64,000 nucleotides of DNA. It comes from Apodemus sylvaticus (Eukaryota > Chordata > Mammalia > Rodentia > Muridae). The stretch covers positions 103,604,282-103,668,281 of the forward strand of contig NC_067473.1 in the NCBI RefSeq assembly GCF_947179515.1, given 5' to 3'. Made by a program: the position numbers and the translations under genes. How positions within the stretch are numbered: position 1 is the first letter of the stretch; each line of letters begins with the position of its first letter. Positions 20,835 to 33,282 of this stretch are shown piece by piece. The notes under the pieces are model-generated. The model saw nothing but the letters and a program-made list of their open reading frames with translations, ran no database searches and had not been told where the DNA came from.

Positions 20835-20892
<58 letters not shown>
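20696..20892 (+). repeat. Compound microsatellite: (TTC)n, (TC)n, (TG)n
   Basis: A CT-rich lead, about 30 TTC units (20747-20840, one interruption), (TC)n to 20876 and (TG)n to 20892. Polypurine/polypyrimidine mirror symmetry makes it a candidate triplex-forming tract. Frames across it are poly-Phe, poly-Leu and poly-Ser artefacts. Confidence 0.97.
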
Positions 20893-20989
20893 AAGGAAGC
20901 TATATAAGAGAAGAGAAAGGATTAGCAAAATGGTGGAGGAGAAAAATAGGGTACTGTAAGGAGTTGATGTGAGCAAACTACAATGATAC

Positions 20990-21388
20990 GTGTACTGGCT
21001 GGTTTTGTGTGTCAACCTGACACAGGTTGGAGTTATCACAGAGAAAGGAGTTTCAGTTGGGGAAGTGCCCCCATGTGATCCATCTGTGAGGCATTTTCTC
21101 AATTAGTGATCAAGGGGGAGGGCCCCATGTGGGTGGTACCATCTCTGGGCTGTATTCTTGGGTTCTTAAGAGAGCAGGCTGAGCAAGCCAGGGGAAGCAA
21201 GCCAGTAAGGAACATCTCTCCATGGCCTCTGCACAGCTCCTGCTTCCAACCCTGCTTAAGTTCCAGTTCTGACTTCCTTTTGTCATGAACAACAATGCAA
21301 AAGTGTAAGCTGAATAAACCCTTTCCTCCCCAACTTGCTTCTTGGTCATGATGTTTGTGCAGGAATAGAAACCCTGACTAAGACAATA
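20990..21388 (+). mobile_element. MaLR-type LTR, near complete
   Basis: Starts TACTGGCTGGTTTTGTGTG TCAACCTGACAC in two adjoining blocks, runs through GGAGTTATCACAGAGAAAGG and CTCAATTAGTGATCAAGGGG, has an AATAAA signal in GTAAGCTGAATAAACCC and ends AGAAACCCTGACTAAGACA. This layout is that of rodent MaLR-class LTRs as I know them. No internal region is attached. It looks fairly well preserved. Confidence 0.65.
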
Positions 21389-21489
21389 CACAAGTATAAA
21401 AGGCTATAAAGTCATTATTTTATGTAAACTAAAATATTAGCTATAGTGTATATATTCAGGGTTGGATATACATCAATGATAGGGTAATA

Positions 21490-21825
21490 GGAAAGACAAC
21501 AATATCAACCAACCAGATTCCCCAGAGGTTCCAGGGACTAAGCTATCAACCAAGGGGTATACATGACACCAGCTGCATATGTAGCAAAGGATTGCCTTGT
21601 CAGGCATCAATGGGAGGAGAGGTTGTTGGTCCTATGAAGGCTTGATAGATGCCCCAGTGGAGGGGAATCGAGGATGAGAAGGTGGGTGTGGGGTTGGTGG
21701 AGGAACAACCTCATAGAAGCAGGAGGAGGGGCATAGGATACGGGGTTTCTGGGAGTGGGGAAACCAGGAAAGAAGATAACATTTGAAATGTAAATAAAGA
21801 ATATATCCAATAAAAAAGAAAAACA
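21490..21825 (+). mobile_element. L1 3' UTR fragment
   Basis: GGTTCCAGGGACTAAGC, CAGCTGCATATGTAGCAAAG, GGATTGCCTTGTCAGGCATC and the terminus TTTGAAATGTAAATAAAGA followed by A tail form a 5'-truncated murine L1 3' UTR. Confidence 0.85.
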
Positions 21826-22769
21826 AAACAAAGCAAAAAGAATTTAAATAAAAGTTTCTTTATTGTTAGTCTCAGTATAATATCAATGTCTGCATCATTC
21901 TGAAATGTTATTGTCACTCAGCTGCTATTGCATGTTAGGAGTGCTGATTGAAGATTGAGTTTCTGTGAGGTATTCACTTCAGGCAAAAGCTGTGAGATTT
22001 TTCATTATGATGCTAGCAGGTATAAACTGTTTGTGTAGCCTTTGTTACCACACCACTTTAGTACTCTGAGAAAAGTCAATATTTCATGTCATGGTTCATA
22101 TCATTCAAAGACACCCAAAACTTTGTGTAGGAACCACATCACATGCCTCCACAACCTAGTAGTTGACTCCTGCTTTATTACTGCAATTCTGTCTAAGCTG
22201 TGATTCAGTGTATGTTACCAACATCCATCCTTCAGATTTCAAATATATTGTTCTGCTATGGAACACATATTTCCAATGATGGAAAAATAGAAAAAAAAGA
22301 AAGGACATGCACATAAGTAAAATTTTCAATAGCACTTAAGGTAGAAAAAGCTAAAACATTATATAACTAAAAAAAACAATGACTTCTCACAGTTAGCAGT
22401 TCCTACCTTCCCAGTATCTGGTCGTACCAGAGGCTTCATATAAGAGTTTTCACTACAAATGAGTTAAAGATATCCAAAATAATCCTCAGTGTGGCTAACT
22501 TGTACACAGGAAAAAGAGAAATATCTCCATGGAGATGTGTGTTACACTGATTCATTCGTCACAATAACCAAAAGCAAAGGGAAAAGTATTCCAATCAAGT
22601 TTGTTTAATTTTACCCTTTAAAATATAATGGCATTAAACAAGAGCCATCTTGTAGGTAAGAACAATTTTGGGTTGAATGTTTTGTGGGTAAATTTATGTC
22701 CCCTTCTCTACACTGGAATTCCTGCTGCCACTTTATATCCCAGAGTAGCACCCAATAAGGGAGTACTCC

Positions 22770-22895
22770 CCTTCTCCGAGGAGAAAGAGAAGGAGTAATA
22801 GAGGAGGGGTTTTTAAGTTTGTTACTAGGAGGAGAGGATGGGGGAAGGCTGTAATTAGGATGAAAAGTGAATAAATAAATAAATCATCAATAACA
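22770..22895 (+). mobile_element. Older L1 (Lx-type) 3' end
   Basis: A G/A-rich stretch ends in GATGAAAAGTGAATAAATAA, the same terminal motif as at 34720-34740. About 125 bp. Confidence 0.5.
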
Positions 22896-25549
22896 ACAAA
22901 AAGGAGAGCTACAGAAATGGAACCAGGCATATGGTACTTGCTACAACAAAGGGATTAGCATCATTTGGAGTCAGATAATACTAAAGGCAAGCTGGCTGGG
23001 GAGAATCTTCAGAGCAGAGAAGGGGAAGGCTCTAGTGTAACTGAATGGCACAAGTGGGTGGTCTAACTAGAAGTTAGATGTCCTCACTGACACACTTAGA
23101 AGCATATCTGACTGTCTATGGTTGCTTTTAGTTAAAAGCATAAAGAATATTATGAAAATGTATGTTCAACACATCCTGAGCATTGGTTGCAGAGGCTAAA
23201 GTCATAATCTATAGGGTTAGTTGTTGCCAAGGTTACATGTCAGGTCTCCATTGTCACTTATAATCTAGCTACTGCTGCTTTGTGTATTTTATCTGTCATG
23301 TCAATGTGACTTAAAATCCTAAAATTTTCTGCAAAACTTGGAATTTATATTTGAAAATAGAAGCAGAACAAATAGCTCATAAATACTTAAACATATCCAT
23401 TTCCATTTTAAAGCTATGCTTGATTTGGTGGCCATAAAGTATGGATGATGAGAATATAATTTTATTTATAAACAATGATAGGATTGTTTAAAATATCCAA
23501 TAGCATGTTAACATTCACATGTTCAACTAAAGCCCTGTGTTTAGAAATCTATTAGAATAGAAACATAATCTTCTGGGTAGCTGAAAGAACATACTTTTAG
23601 AAGATGTCAGATGGGTCAAGTATAACAGGGTTCCAGGAAGGGACCTGGTCAGGTGCACTGGTGTATCTTCATCTTCATGATGAGGTAATGATGTTAACTA
23701 AGTCTCTTATCCCTACTCTGAATCCATAGCCCTATATCAGAGATAGGCAGGCACAGAGTTGATGACATTCCCCAGGTTTTAGTTTGGCTAATCTATATGG
23801 AAGCTTTAAAAATATTCAAATTCTTTCTTATATATCTGACTGTGTAGAACATGCTGCAAATTGTTTATCCCTAGACTCACATATCAAATTACTAGAGGCA
23901 CAGAGAAAGGTTTTGCCAATTGTGTCCAATGCATTACTCCCAAATTAAAAAAAAGGAACAACAACAAACAAAAAAGGTCAAAATCATAAAACCAAAACTA
24001 TATTCATTACTTCTCATCTGGTAACTAATAAAATTCCCTTAGCAGAATCCTCACATGGCAATGAAATGTGGAACAAGTGTACAAAGGCTTATAGTATTAC
24101 AGTTTGATTAGGGCCATTTGTACAAGCAATGGACAAACCCACCTTTTAGAGAAGATATTTTAAAGTTGGAAATTGAAGATTCCAATAGACACTAAGATTC
24201 ATCAGAGTTTGAATTATCCTTTTTCTTAAAGAACTTTGACATGGTAGTCACAACATGTAAGTATGAAGTGAACTATAAAAACCAAACTGATATTCTTAGT
24301 GAGTGCCCTGATCAGGTTGTTTGAAGTTTGGTTTTGCAGGAACTTGGATTCTCTAATGCAAACAGCTAAGTTATTATTTTTTCTGATTCCTTCACTGTTC
24401 AGCAGAAATGGAGGAACACATTTTGTTCCACACTCCTTAGTCTGGTAGAGAGACACACAAATGGCAGTTGGCTCTGCTTCTGAGTACCTGGGGGGTGACT
24501 GAATTATGGGATTTTTATAGTGCAAAGACAAACCAGAGATTTAAGTTTGCAGTGACAAGTAATGCCTTGCATGTTGAGGACTAATGACAAAGAATTATGG
24601 AGAATTGTAGTATTTGATTTCAATTGCTAGTCCAAGAGGCCTAAGATAGCTGAAAAGATTAATGCTGTGTTCTATCACCTTGGTTTTTACAATGTAGGGC
24701 TTTCTGCATAGAATAAAATGCATGTGATTAGGAAAGCAGTACTTTAGCAGCTACATATTTTTAGCACTGGAGTTTATTAGGGGGGGGGAATGGTGCTCCA
24801 TCTACATCCTGTCTGTTTTCTTATTGTCTATTCCTCAGTAGGGAGAAGGAATTTAGTTCTGCTGATGATCATATGCATGAAATATACCAGTTCTCCTCTA
24901 CAGGATGCCATTTTCCCATGGAGAGAGTTGATAACAGGTGAGGGTTAGTGTCAGCGGCTTAACCTAGTCAACCTGCAGTCTGAAACACTAATCTCCTGGA
25001 CATCTTAATTTCCACAGGTCTCCTTTTATGCCTTCGGTTTAGAAAGGAAAAAAAAAGTCTGTTTCTTATATTTTGAAGTAGAAACTCTTAGCTGATTTTA
25101 GATAAATGCACCACAGCTGCAGGGACATATAAAACTCCAACAAATATTCCCTATTTCATATGTCAGTGGGTTTGCCTAGGGTAACCTCCTCTGTATCAGC
25201 AGGTAATCTTTCTGGCTTTGGTTGCTTCTTGCAACAGATTCTCTTTCCATACTATGTATAGTTCTGTCCCCTCCACAAGTTTCATGTATCTACAAATATT
25301 TCTCCTAGAGAATAGGAGGACTATTTCATAGGGCAGTGTCTTATGAACCAAAATTACTGCAAAGATACGTTAATAATAATCAATATGAAAAAGTACCTGG
25401 AGGGCTCTAAATTGAGGACTTAATGCTACATCACATTTAGTAAAATTCACAAGTCAATCAACATATAATAATCGTTAATCTCAATTTTCAATTGATAGAA
25501 TTTAGAATTATGACAGAGACAAATCTCTGACTATGGCGTTGAGATATTT
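22896..25549. other. Long non-coding stretch, nothing recognised
   Basis: No gene, RNA or clear repeat family recognised. The minus-strand frame 24531-24226 (101 codons) starts with Met but shows no signal, domain or composition that supports a gene. A run of nine G lies at 24781. Confidence 0.4.
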
Positions 25550-25790
25550 TCTATGGTAGTTTAATTGAGGTAAATCTGGGTGAACTGAGTAGAAAAGCAA
25601 GGAGAGCAGGGCATCAGCAAACAGTACTGTCTGTTCTGTGCTTGAGGATGTAAGGCGATGAGGTACCTCAAGCTCCAGAGGCCTTCATTTTCTGACACAG
25701 TGGACTGAACCAAATTAAACACTTCTTTCCTTAGGATGTTGTCAGGCATTTCATCATAGCCATGAGAAGATGAGAAAGATAATTAGTACA
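25550..25790 (+). mobile_element. MaLR-type LTR, 3' half
   Basis: CTGAACCAAATTAAACACTT, TTAGGATGTTGTCAGGCATT and TCATCATAGCCATGAGAAG follow the polyadenylation-signal-to-end order of MaLR LTRs. The 5' half is absent or too diverged. Confidence 0.55.
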
Positions 25791-26549
25791 AGTCATGGGT
25801 TTGCAATGTCTTTTGTTCCATATGTAGCTAGGCAGGATCAACTTTATCCTATAGTTGTTGATAACAAATGGTTATGTATAAGTTAATGAACGAACAGCTG
25901 AAGGAAGGAGAACAACCAGATGCATGGCATGTAAGTTCCAGCTGGAAGCAGAGAACATACGTTGAACTCTAGTGATTCAAGCAAGAAATGGAATCTCTCC
26001 AATATGCGATTAATGAGAACAACGACATTCTTTTGGGCTAGCATTTTCAGCATTTTTATATTATAGGCCATATAATTCGGATGTATCCAAAGCTTCACTA
26101 AGATCCTAATATCATGCATCTAAAACTGGTGAAGACTTAAGTAATTGGATAAATTTATCTTTTAAGTCAGGATTGAGACTTATTTAGAGAACTAATTAAA
26201 TTATTCTATTGAGTAAGAAAGACACTACTCAAAAGGACATTAGAGAATTTGATTCTTTAACAAACCATAAAAGGCTAAAATGATGAATTACTTCTTATAT
26301 GCTATTTGTCAGACTGCCTGTAGTTCAGATATTTCATATTTTTATTCTATTTAGCATTTTACTTTTTATTTTGAAACCCATTTGACATACTTGAGTACTT
26401 GAGGTTACAATGTAAAGAGGCCAGGTCTTCCTAGATCCAAGATTTGATAGTGAGTGGTCATCTTACCCAATTCAGTTTTTGATCTAGTACTCTGTCCATG
26501 GTTGCTTGATAGTTAGCCCATTATTTTGTCTCACATTCTTGTTACCTAT
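25791..26549. other. AT-rich non-coding stretch
   Basis: Nothing recognised with confidence; the right part may belong to the neighbouring ancient L1. Confidence 0.35.
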
Positions 26550-26990
26550 CTGTTTAATGTATCCATTATAAAGAGTGGGGTACAGAAGTCTAAAACTATA
26601 ATTGCCCAAATGTTCATTTCTTCAGGATTGATAGATTTTGTATAATTAACTTTATTTGTGATATGTCAATACTTACAATTTTTATAACTTTATTGCTACA
26701 TAGACAATTTTGCCCCTTTTATTATATTTATGATTCTTATTTATTATTTACACAAGATGCACACTTCTAATTTTAGTTTTCAATCTGTTTGTATACTATT
26801 TTTTATTTGAAGTGAGTTTGTTGTAGACAGTATGTCGATGGATTGTAACATTTTATCCACCCTGACAATCTCTAATTTTTCTATTATAGATGTTAATCTA
26901 CTTGCAGTTAAAGTGACTATTGATAAAAGTAGATTTAGTTCTACCATCTTGACAGCAGAATTCCCTCTGCCTACTAAATTTTTTTTCTAT
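26550..26990 (-). mobile_element. Ancient L1 ORF2 fragment
   Basis: GAAGTGAGTTTGTTGTAGAC, ATCCACCCTGACAATCTC and GTTAAAGTGACTATTGATAA are the antisense of a conserved ancient mammalian L1 ORF2 region. It is AT-rich and without a reading frame. Confidence 0.6.
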
Positions 26991-27039
26991 AAGTTTGCAT
27001 TACCACCTACTTTTATGCCTCACTGAAATTTTTGTTTTA

Positions 27040-28290
27040 ATATTTTATAATTTTAAAATTTTATTATTTTTTATTTGAGATTATAATCTAATTCTGTTAT
27101 TTACCCTTTTTTCTTTCCTCCCTCAAAGCCCTCTTATATGTTATTCATAACACTCCTTCAAATCTCTGGCATAGATTTTTATTAATTGTTGTTACACACA
27201 CATACATAGATATACTTATATACATATTTTCCTAAACATAATCTGATCATTTTGTATCTTGTTAATTATATGTTTTCAGAGCTGATAATTTAGTATTGGA
27301 AAGCAAATGGATGAACTCTTTCCTGGGAAAGGATATTTTTCCATTCTGAGTATTTCTTAGTTGCCTGTAGTTTCTTGTGTAGAGTAGAGGAGGCCTTGTG
27401 GACTTTCCCTCATTCACTTTGGTGAGTTTATAGTTGCTGTTCTTGTATAGCTCATGTTTTGAGATCATGTTCATGAAACTTTATGGATATCGCTTTTGAC
27501 ATTCCTAGGAGAGATACAATCTCCCAGCAAACCCTGGATCCTCTGGTTCATGTAATCTTCTAAGGCCTTCTTTCACAATGTTCCCTGAGCTTGAGGTTCT
27601 GAGTTGTTTTGTAGAAGTATCCATTGGGATTGAGCTCCACAACTTTGCACTGTAGTTGATAGTTGATAGTAGCTTTATGTAATAATTTCCTTCTGCTGAA
27701 AAGAAAATTTTCTTTGATGAGGGTGAAAACTACACTTGTCTCTGGGTATAAGAGGAAAAAAACCTTAGAATGTAATTAGGTTTGTGCTGGTTTGGTAAAG
27801 TGGTAATTGTAGCTTCTCCTTTAAAATCTGTGACTTCACTAGCCTTAGGTGCTTGTGTAGCTTCCGAGTAACCAGGCATGGCTTCCCTCTTGTTGAGAAA
27901 GTCTTTGTTCAGGTTAGAAGGCTGTTGGCTCCCATCCAAGTATCTGGGCTACTGATTCACCCTTAAGATTGTCATGCCATGATGGTTGTTATGGTTTGCA
28001 CATGTTCTATCTTGGTTGGAATGTTGATTTGCTTCCTTCCTTTGGAGGCGTTCAAGATATATTCTGGTACCATGAAAAATACTCCCCATGGATAGAGGCA
28101 TTCAGGTCAATTTCAGCTCAGGGGTTTGTCAATCCTATTTTTGAAGTGCATGGTTTCTTCAACAACAGAGACTTAACTTCCATCTCTGGAGAAAAGAAGG
28201 GTAAGGGTAGAAGTCTGGAATATTTGAGTTATCTCCTGTACAACCCTGACCAGCAATTCCAAAGAGGATTTTTTTTTTATGCTTGGTGTT
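27040..28290 (-). mobile_element. Older L1 (Lx-type) long 3' UTR
   Basis: About 1.25 kb read on the minus strand. Recognisable blocks are CTTAGTTGCCTGTAGTTTCT (27357), GACATTCCTAGGAGAGATAC (27499), TAGAAGTATCCATTGGGATT (27612) and AAAGTGGTAATTGTAGCTTC (27797), all in the order of one rodent L1 3' UTR. The plus-strand frame 27969-28292 and the minus frame 27939-27730 are accidental. Confidence 0.65.
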
Positions 28291-28669
28291 AAGTTTTTTG
28301 TTAAATGATCTTTGACTCTTGGAAAGAACATTTTCTGCTCAGATGTGAAAACTACAAATATTCAGATATGAGTATATGTTCTGTAGGAACCTTCAAAGTT
28401 CCTCAATGTAAAAATGTATACTTACTGCGGTGGGGTTTGTGCAAGCATTACAGAGAAGGCATAGCAGGATATAAATAAGCTGACTGGGGAAATGCAGAGA
28501 AGAGGGGTAAGGGGAGAGATAAATACAGAGGAAAGAGGCAAGAGCATTAAATAAAAGAAGGAATTTCTGAAAAAGTTATAAGAAATCATACAATGCTGTC
28601 ATAAAATAATGTACTACATATAATTCTATGCATGCTTACATATTTAATTTATGTTTTATTTTAAGTATA

Positions 28670-28850
28670 TATGTGCTTATATTATTATTTGTACAGCAAA
28701 TGCTTGCAGTATTCATGAAGACCATATGAGAGTATCAGCTTTCCTGGAACTGGAGTTACAACCAGTTAATAGTGCTGGGACCTGACCCTGGGTCTGCTGG
28801 AAGAGCGGCCAGAGATCTTAGGTATTGAACTGTCTTTCCAACTACATATT
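28670..28850 (-). mobile_element. B3 SINE
   Basis: CTGGAACTGGAGTTACAACC, GGGTCTGCTGGAAGAGCGGC and the antisense of a tRNA-like promoter end give the order of a minus-strand B3 element. About 180 bp. Confidence 0.75.
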
Positions 28851-29820
28851 TGACCTTTGTAATTAAACACTTAAACTCTGTCCTCAATCTTCATTCTTTG
28901 TTTTTATATAGAGAGTATAGTCAATATCCTTAAAGCATAACATTAGAATTTAAATTAATGCAAATTTAGAATAATCAAAATATCAAGAGTTGTCTGTAAA
29001 AGTTGTCTCTGAGGATATTAAATGTACCCACACAAACACATCAATTCAGTGCCTTCCTTACAGTATCTGTGACTCTGTGTTCAAAAGAAACGATAAATAT
29101 TTTTATGTCCCATTGCATATCCTAACTGTGCTTTGTAACCACTGCAAGCTGATACTGTGCACTAATAATTATATTTGTTGTTAAGCTCACTATGGGGCAA
29201 TTAATTTAAGGAGTTAAGTAAGAAGAATTTATTTTTATAAACCCCTAAAGCATTGAAATACTTTTATAGTTGAATTTTCATATAATTTCCTTTTTGTGAT
29301 TTTATGTATTGATGTACTGAGCCATGACTTTCTGATTCCTGAAGCTTCTGAGGAAAAATATATCATGTCAGATCCAGTGTATGATACTGTTTATTGTTGA
29401 CTTGCCTGTCTGGAGAATCATCTGAGATGGACCTCTGTGTATATGTGTTGGGGATTCTCTATATTTTATTAATTAATTGGTATGGGAAACCACACTCATA
29501 CTCTGGGTGAGAGAGTATACACACATCCTGGTGTGTATAAAATGCAGAGAGTGAACAGAGCACTAACGTATATGCGTTCATTGTTCCCCTACTCTGATTG
29601 GGTGTGTAAAAGTGACCAGATACTTTAAGCCTTTAGTTCTCAAACTTTCCAGTTATGATGATTAATGCTTGATATATGAAATAAAGTGAACCTTTTTAAT
29701 TAGTTTTTCCTAAGATGTGATTGTTGGAACATTTTGTCATGGCATGAGAAAACAAAAATAAAACAGAAATTGGTAGTGCACAGCTGGGCAGTTGCTGTGA
29801 TAAGCCTGACTATGTGGTTC
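28851..29820. other. AT-rich non-coding stretch, nothing recognised
   Basis: No gene or repeat family recognised. Confidence 0.4.
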
Positions 29821-30230
29821 TTTTTTTTTTAATTTATTGATATAATTATTTACATTTCAAATGATTTCCCCTTTTCTGGACCCCCCACTCCCTGAAAGTC
29901 CCATCAGTCCGCTTCCCTCCCCATGTTTTCCCACCCAACCCTTCCCACTTCCCTGTTCTGATTTTGTTCTATACTGCTTCACTGAGTCTTTCCAGAACAA
30001 GGGGCCACTCCTCCTTTCTTTTTGTACCTCTTTTGATGTGTGGATTATGTTTTGGGTATTCCAGTTTTCTAGGTTAATATCCACTTATTAGTGAGTGCAT
30101 ACCATGATTCATCTTTTGAGTCTGGGTTACCTCACTTAGTATGATGTTCTCCAGCTCCATCCATTTGCCTAAGAATTTCATAAATTCATTGTTTCTAATG
30201 GCTGAATAGTACTCCATTGTGTATGTTACT
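29821..30230 (-). mobile_element. L1 3' end, 5'-truncated
   Basis: A T run (29821-29832), the antisense terminal block (CATTTCAAATGATTTCCCCT), the antisense ORF2 stop region (TTAATATCCACTTATTAGTG) and ORF2 C-terminus to ATAGTACTCCATTGTGTATG. About 400 bp, young-looking. Confidence 0.88.
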
Positions 30231-30235
30231 GGAAT

Positions 30236-31785
30236 ATGCCTTGAGTGATTGACACAGATCTCAATGGGCCCTATTGGTGGAAGCTTGGAACACAGGAGTG
30301 CTGAGGGAAGTGTGGACCTTGGAGGCCAAGCCTATGCAGTATCATGGAGCTGGGGAGCAACAAAGGCTCTATTAGGATCTGAAACAGGGACTGTTTGTAA
30401 GCTACATTGGCCAAGAGTCTGCCTTCATCTTTCTTGTGTCCTGAAATCTTGAGGGAAGTTGAATTTCAAGACAATGGATTGAGTCACTTTGATAGGAAAG
30501 CATCAGTGTTGGTGCTGAGAAACAGCTGTATTCTTTTTTTTTTTTTTTAAATATTTTTATTTTCTATATTCTTTGTTTACATTCCAAATGATTTCCCCTT
30601 TCCCAGATCCCCCCTCCCCATATGTCCCGTAAACCTTCTTCTCTCCATCCCTTCTCCAATCACCTCCCTCCTTTTTCTCTGTCCTTATATTCTCTTCCCA
30701 TGCTAGATCAATCCTTTCCAGGATCAGAACCCTCTCCATACTTCTACATGGAAGTCATTTGTTATGCAATTTGTGCCTTGGGTATTCAGGGCTTCTGGGC
30801 TAATTAATATCCACTTATCAGAGATTGCATTCCATGTGTATTCTTTTGTGATTGGGTTACCTCACTTAGGATGTTATTTAAAGAGATCACTATTACTCAA
30901 GAGAAGCCTCCTGTGGTGTACTAGAAGGATGGCAAAGGTATTCAAATGGAAAAACCCTACTTCTGAAGGTTTCCTCTTGTGCAGATCAAAATACCTATAA
31001 AGAATGAAAGCCCAAGCTGAAGGAATTCCCTGCTCCTCAAAAGAAACTTTTTAGGAAAATATTTGCCAAGGTCAGCACACAGAAGCTGATAGGGCTGTCT
31101 TTGGTCTGCTATGATTGAAGGGGGTCAGGCTACACCTTGAGTTGGCAGTTGAAGTTAGCAATGTCATGTACTGAGTGCTAATTAAGAAGTCAAGGAGAAA
31201 GCATTGTTGAGAGCAGGTTCTGTGTGGCAAGGTTGAAGTCCTTGCAGACAGGCATGGAGGACATTGTGTGAAGTGGTGAAGATGAGGAAATTTCATCTGC
31301 AATTGAGATTCTAGGATAGTAGAGATGCCAAAGCTATGGAATGCTCACCAAGGAGACCTTCAGACATGGATGTGGCCAAGAAGAAAACTAGTGTGTATCC
31401 TGCCTAAAAGCTAGACAGAGCTGCAAGTTTTGAAGCTTGTTCTGCTGACTTTTGGTTTTAATTTGTTTTGACTATTCCTGGCTTTATCATATTTTTCCCC
31501 TTTGGAATAAAAATCCTTACTCTGAGCCATTGTATCTTAGAAACATAAAGTTTTTACTTTTTATTTATTTATTTTTTCTGGAGATTATAATGAAGAGATT
31601 TTTGACTTTTAATATGTTGGCATTAAGACAATATGTCAAATTTTATAGCTTATTGAATTCTATATTGTGAGATAAACATGAACCTTCCAGAAAAGGATTA
31701 GAAGTTTGTGATGTAAAAATGATACGCTTACTTGGATATCAAACCAGCAAGAGGTGGGTGAAATTACTTGTTAAAAAGGCAGAAT
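30236..31785 (+). mobile_element. MaLR internal region, interrupted by an L1
   Basis: CTGGAATATGCCTTGAGTGA, AAACAGCTGTATTC (broken at 30531 by an L1), then GGAAATTTCATCTGCAATTG, GGATGTGGCCAAGAAGAAA and TTGGATATCAAACCAGCAAG have the order of the non-coding internal part of rodent MaLR (MT/ORR1-type) elements, which are non-autonomous ERVL-related retrotransposons. There is no gag or pol frame, as expected for MaLR. It leads directly into an LTR start at 31786. Confidence 0.7.
30532..30876 (-). mobile_element. L1 3' end nested in MaLR internal region
   Basis: A T run, the antisense tail block (CATTCCAAATGATTTCCCCT) and 3' UTR similar to 8526-8795 in reverse complement, to the antisense ORF2 end (GGTTACCTCACTTAGGATG). 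MaLR sequence is found on both sides. No target-site duplication was recognised. Confidence 0.88.
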
Positions 31786-31893
31786 AAAGGATCACCTGAT
31801 AGAAGGTCTTATGAGCATTTCTCTTGATTACCTTAATTGATGTGGGATGATGTATCTTAATTATGGGTTAGACAGTTCCCTAGGAAGGAGGTC
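31786..31893 (+). mobile_element. MaLR LTR, 5' fragment
   Basis: GATCACCTGATAGAAGG, CTCTTGATTACCTTAATTGA and AGACAGTTCCCTAGGAAGGA follow the 5' half of MaLR LTRs. It is the 3' LTR of the preceding internal region and is cut by the L1 at 31894. Confidence 0.6.
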
Positions 31894-33166
31894 TTGGCTG
31901 GTTCAATTGAATGTCAGCATGCAGAAGAATGCGAATCGATCCATTCTTATCTCCTTGTACTAAGCTCAACTCCAAATGGATCAAGGACCTCCACATAAAA
32001 CCTCACACACTGAAACTAATAGAAAAGAAACTGGGGAAGACCCTTGAGGACATGGGCACAGGGAAAAGTTCCTGATTAGAACATCAATAGCTTACCCTCT
32101 AAGATCAAGAATTGACAAATGGGACTTCATAAAACTACAAAGTTTCTGTAAGGCAAAGGACACTGTCAAAAGGATAAAACATCAACCAACAGATCGGGAA
32201 AGGATCTTCACTAACCCTAAATCTGACAGAGGGCTAATATCTAATATATACAGAGAACTTAAGAAGGTAGAACCCAGAGAACCAAATAACCCCATTAAAA
32301 AGTGGGGTACAGAGCTAAACAAAGAATTTTCACCTGAAGAACTTTGGAGGGCTGAGAAACACCTTAAGAAATGTTCAACATCATTAATCATTAGGGAAAT
32401 GCAAATCAAAACAACCCTGAGATTTCACCTCACACCAGTCAGAATGGCTAAGGTCAAAAACTCAGGAGACAGCAGGTGTTGGCGAGGATGTAGAGAAAGA
32501 GGAACACTCCTCCACTGCTGGTGGGATTGTAAGATGGTGCAACCACTTTGGAAATCAGTTTGGCGGTTCCTCAGAAAACTGGGCATGACACTTCCTGAGG
32601 ACCCTGTTATACCACTCCTGGGTACATACCCAGAGGATTCTTTAGCATGCAATAAGGACACATGCTCCACTATGTTCGTAGCAGCCCTATTTGTAGTAGC
32701 CAGAAGCTGGAAACAATCCAGGTGTCCTTCAGCGGAGGAATGGATACCAAAACTGTTGTATATTTACACAATGGAGTACTATTCAGCCATTAGAAACAAC
32801 GAATTCATGAAATTCTTAGACAAATGGATGGAGTTGGAGAACATCATACTAAGTGAGGTAACCCAGTCTCAAAAGATCAATCATGTTATGCACTCACTGA
32901 TAAGTGGATATTAGCCTAGAAACTTTGAATACCCAAGACATAATCCACATATTAAATGATGTCCAAAAAGAATGGAGGAGTGGCCCCTGGTCCTGGAAAG
33001 ACTCAGTGCAAGTGTATAGGGGAATTCTAAAACAGGGAACCAGGAAGGGGTAGATGGAGGAACAGGGGGAGGAAAGAGGGCTTATGGGATTTGCGGGGAG
33101 TGGGGACCCAGGAAAGGGGAAATCATTTGAAATGTAAATAAAAAATATATCAATTTAAAAAAAGAA
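31894..33166 (+). mobile_element. 5'-truncated L1 (ORF2 C-terminus + 3' UTR)
   Basis: Begins within ORF2 (GTCAGCATGCAGAAGAATGC) and ends in GGGGAAATCATTTGAAATG and an A tail. The C-terminal ORF2 is nearly readable; a 171-codon frame at 32399-32914 carries the cysteine/histidine cluster (CWRGC, then HCWWDC) and YTMEYYSAIRNNEFMKFLDK to the normal end ISGY. Upstream frameshifts exist (near 32060). GAAGGAGGTCTT before and GAAGGCTTTT after could be a diverged target-site duplication. Confidence 0.9.
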
Positions 33167-33199
33167 GGCTTTTCCACAACTTCTGACTTCAGTTGTTTT

Positions 33200-33282
33200 T
33201 TAAATGTAAGTTATTTGAATTGAACTCAGGTATCCCTGCTTGCAAGTGAGAATTATAGACTGAGCTACCTCTCCAGATTTGG
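33200..33282 (-). mobile_element. SINE tail (B2/B3-like)
   Basis: GAACTCAGGTATCCCTGCTT and GACTGAGCTACCTCTCCAG are the antisense of the tRNA-like head of B2/B3/B4 SINEs. Fragment only. Confidence 0.5.

Noticed and set aside
20642..21102. Poly-Phe, poly-Leu, poly-Ser and poly-Lys/Arg-Glu frames
   Set aside because: Translations of the TTC/TC/TG repeat in different frames.
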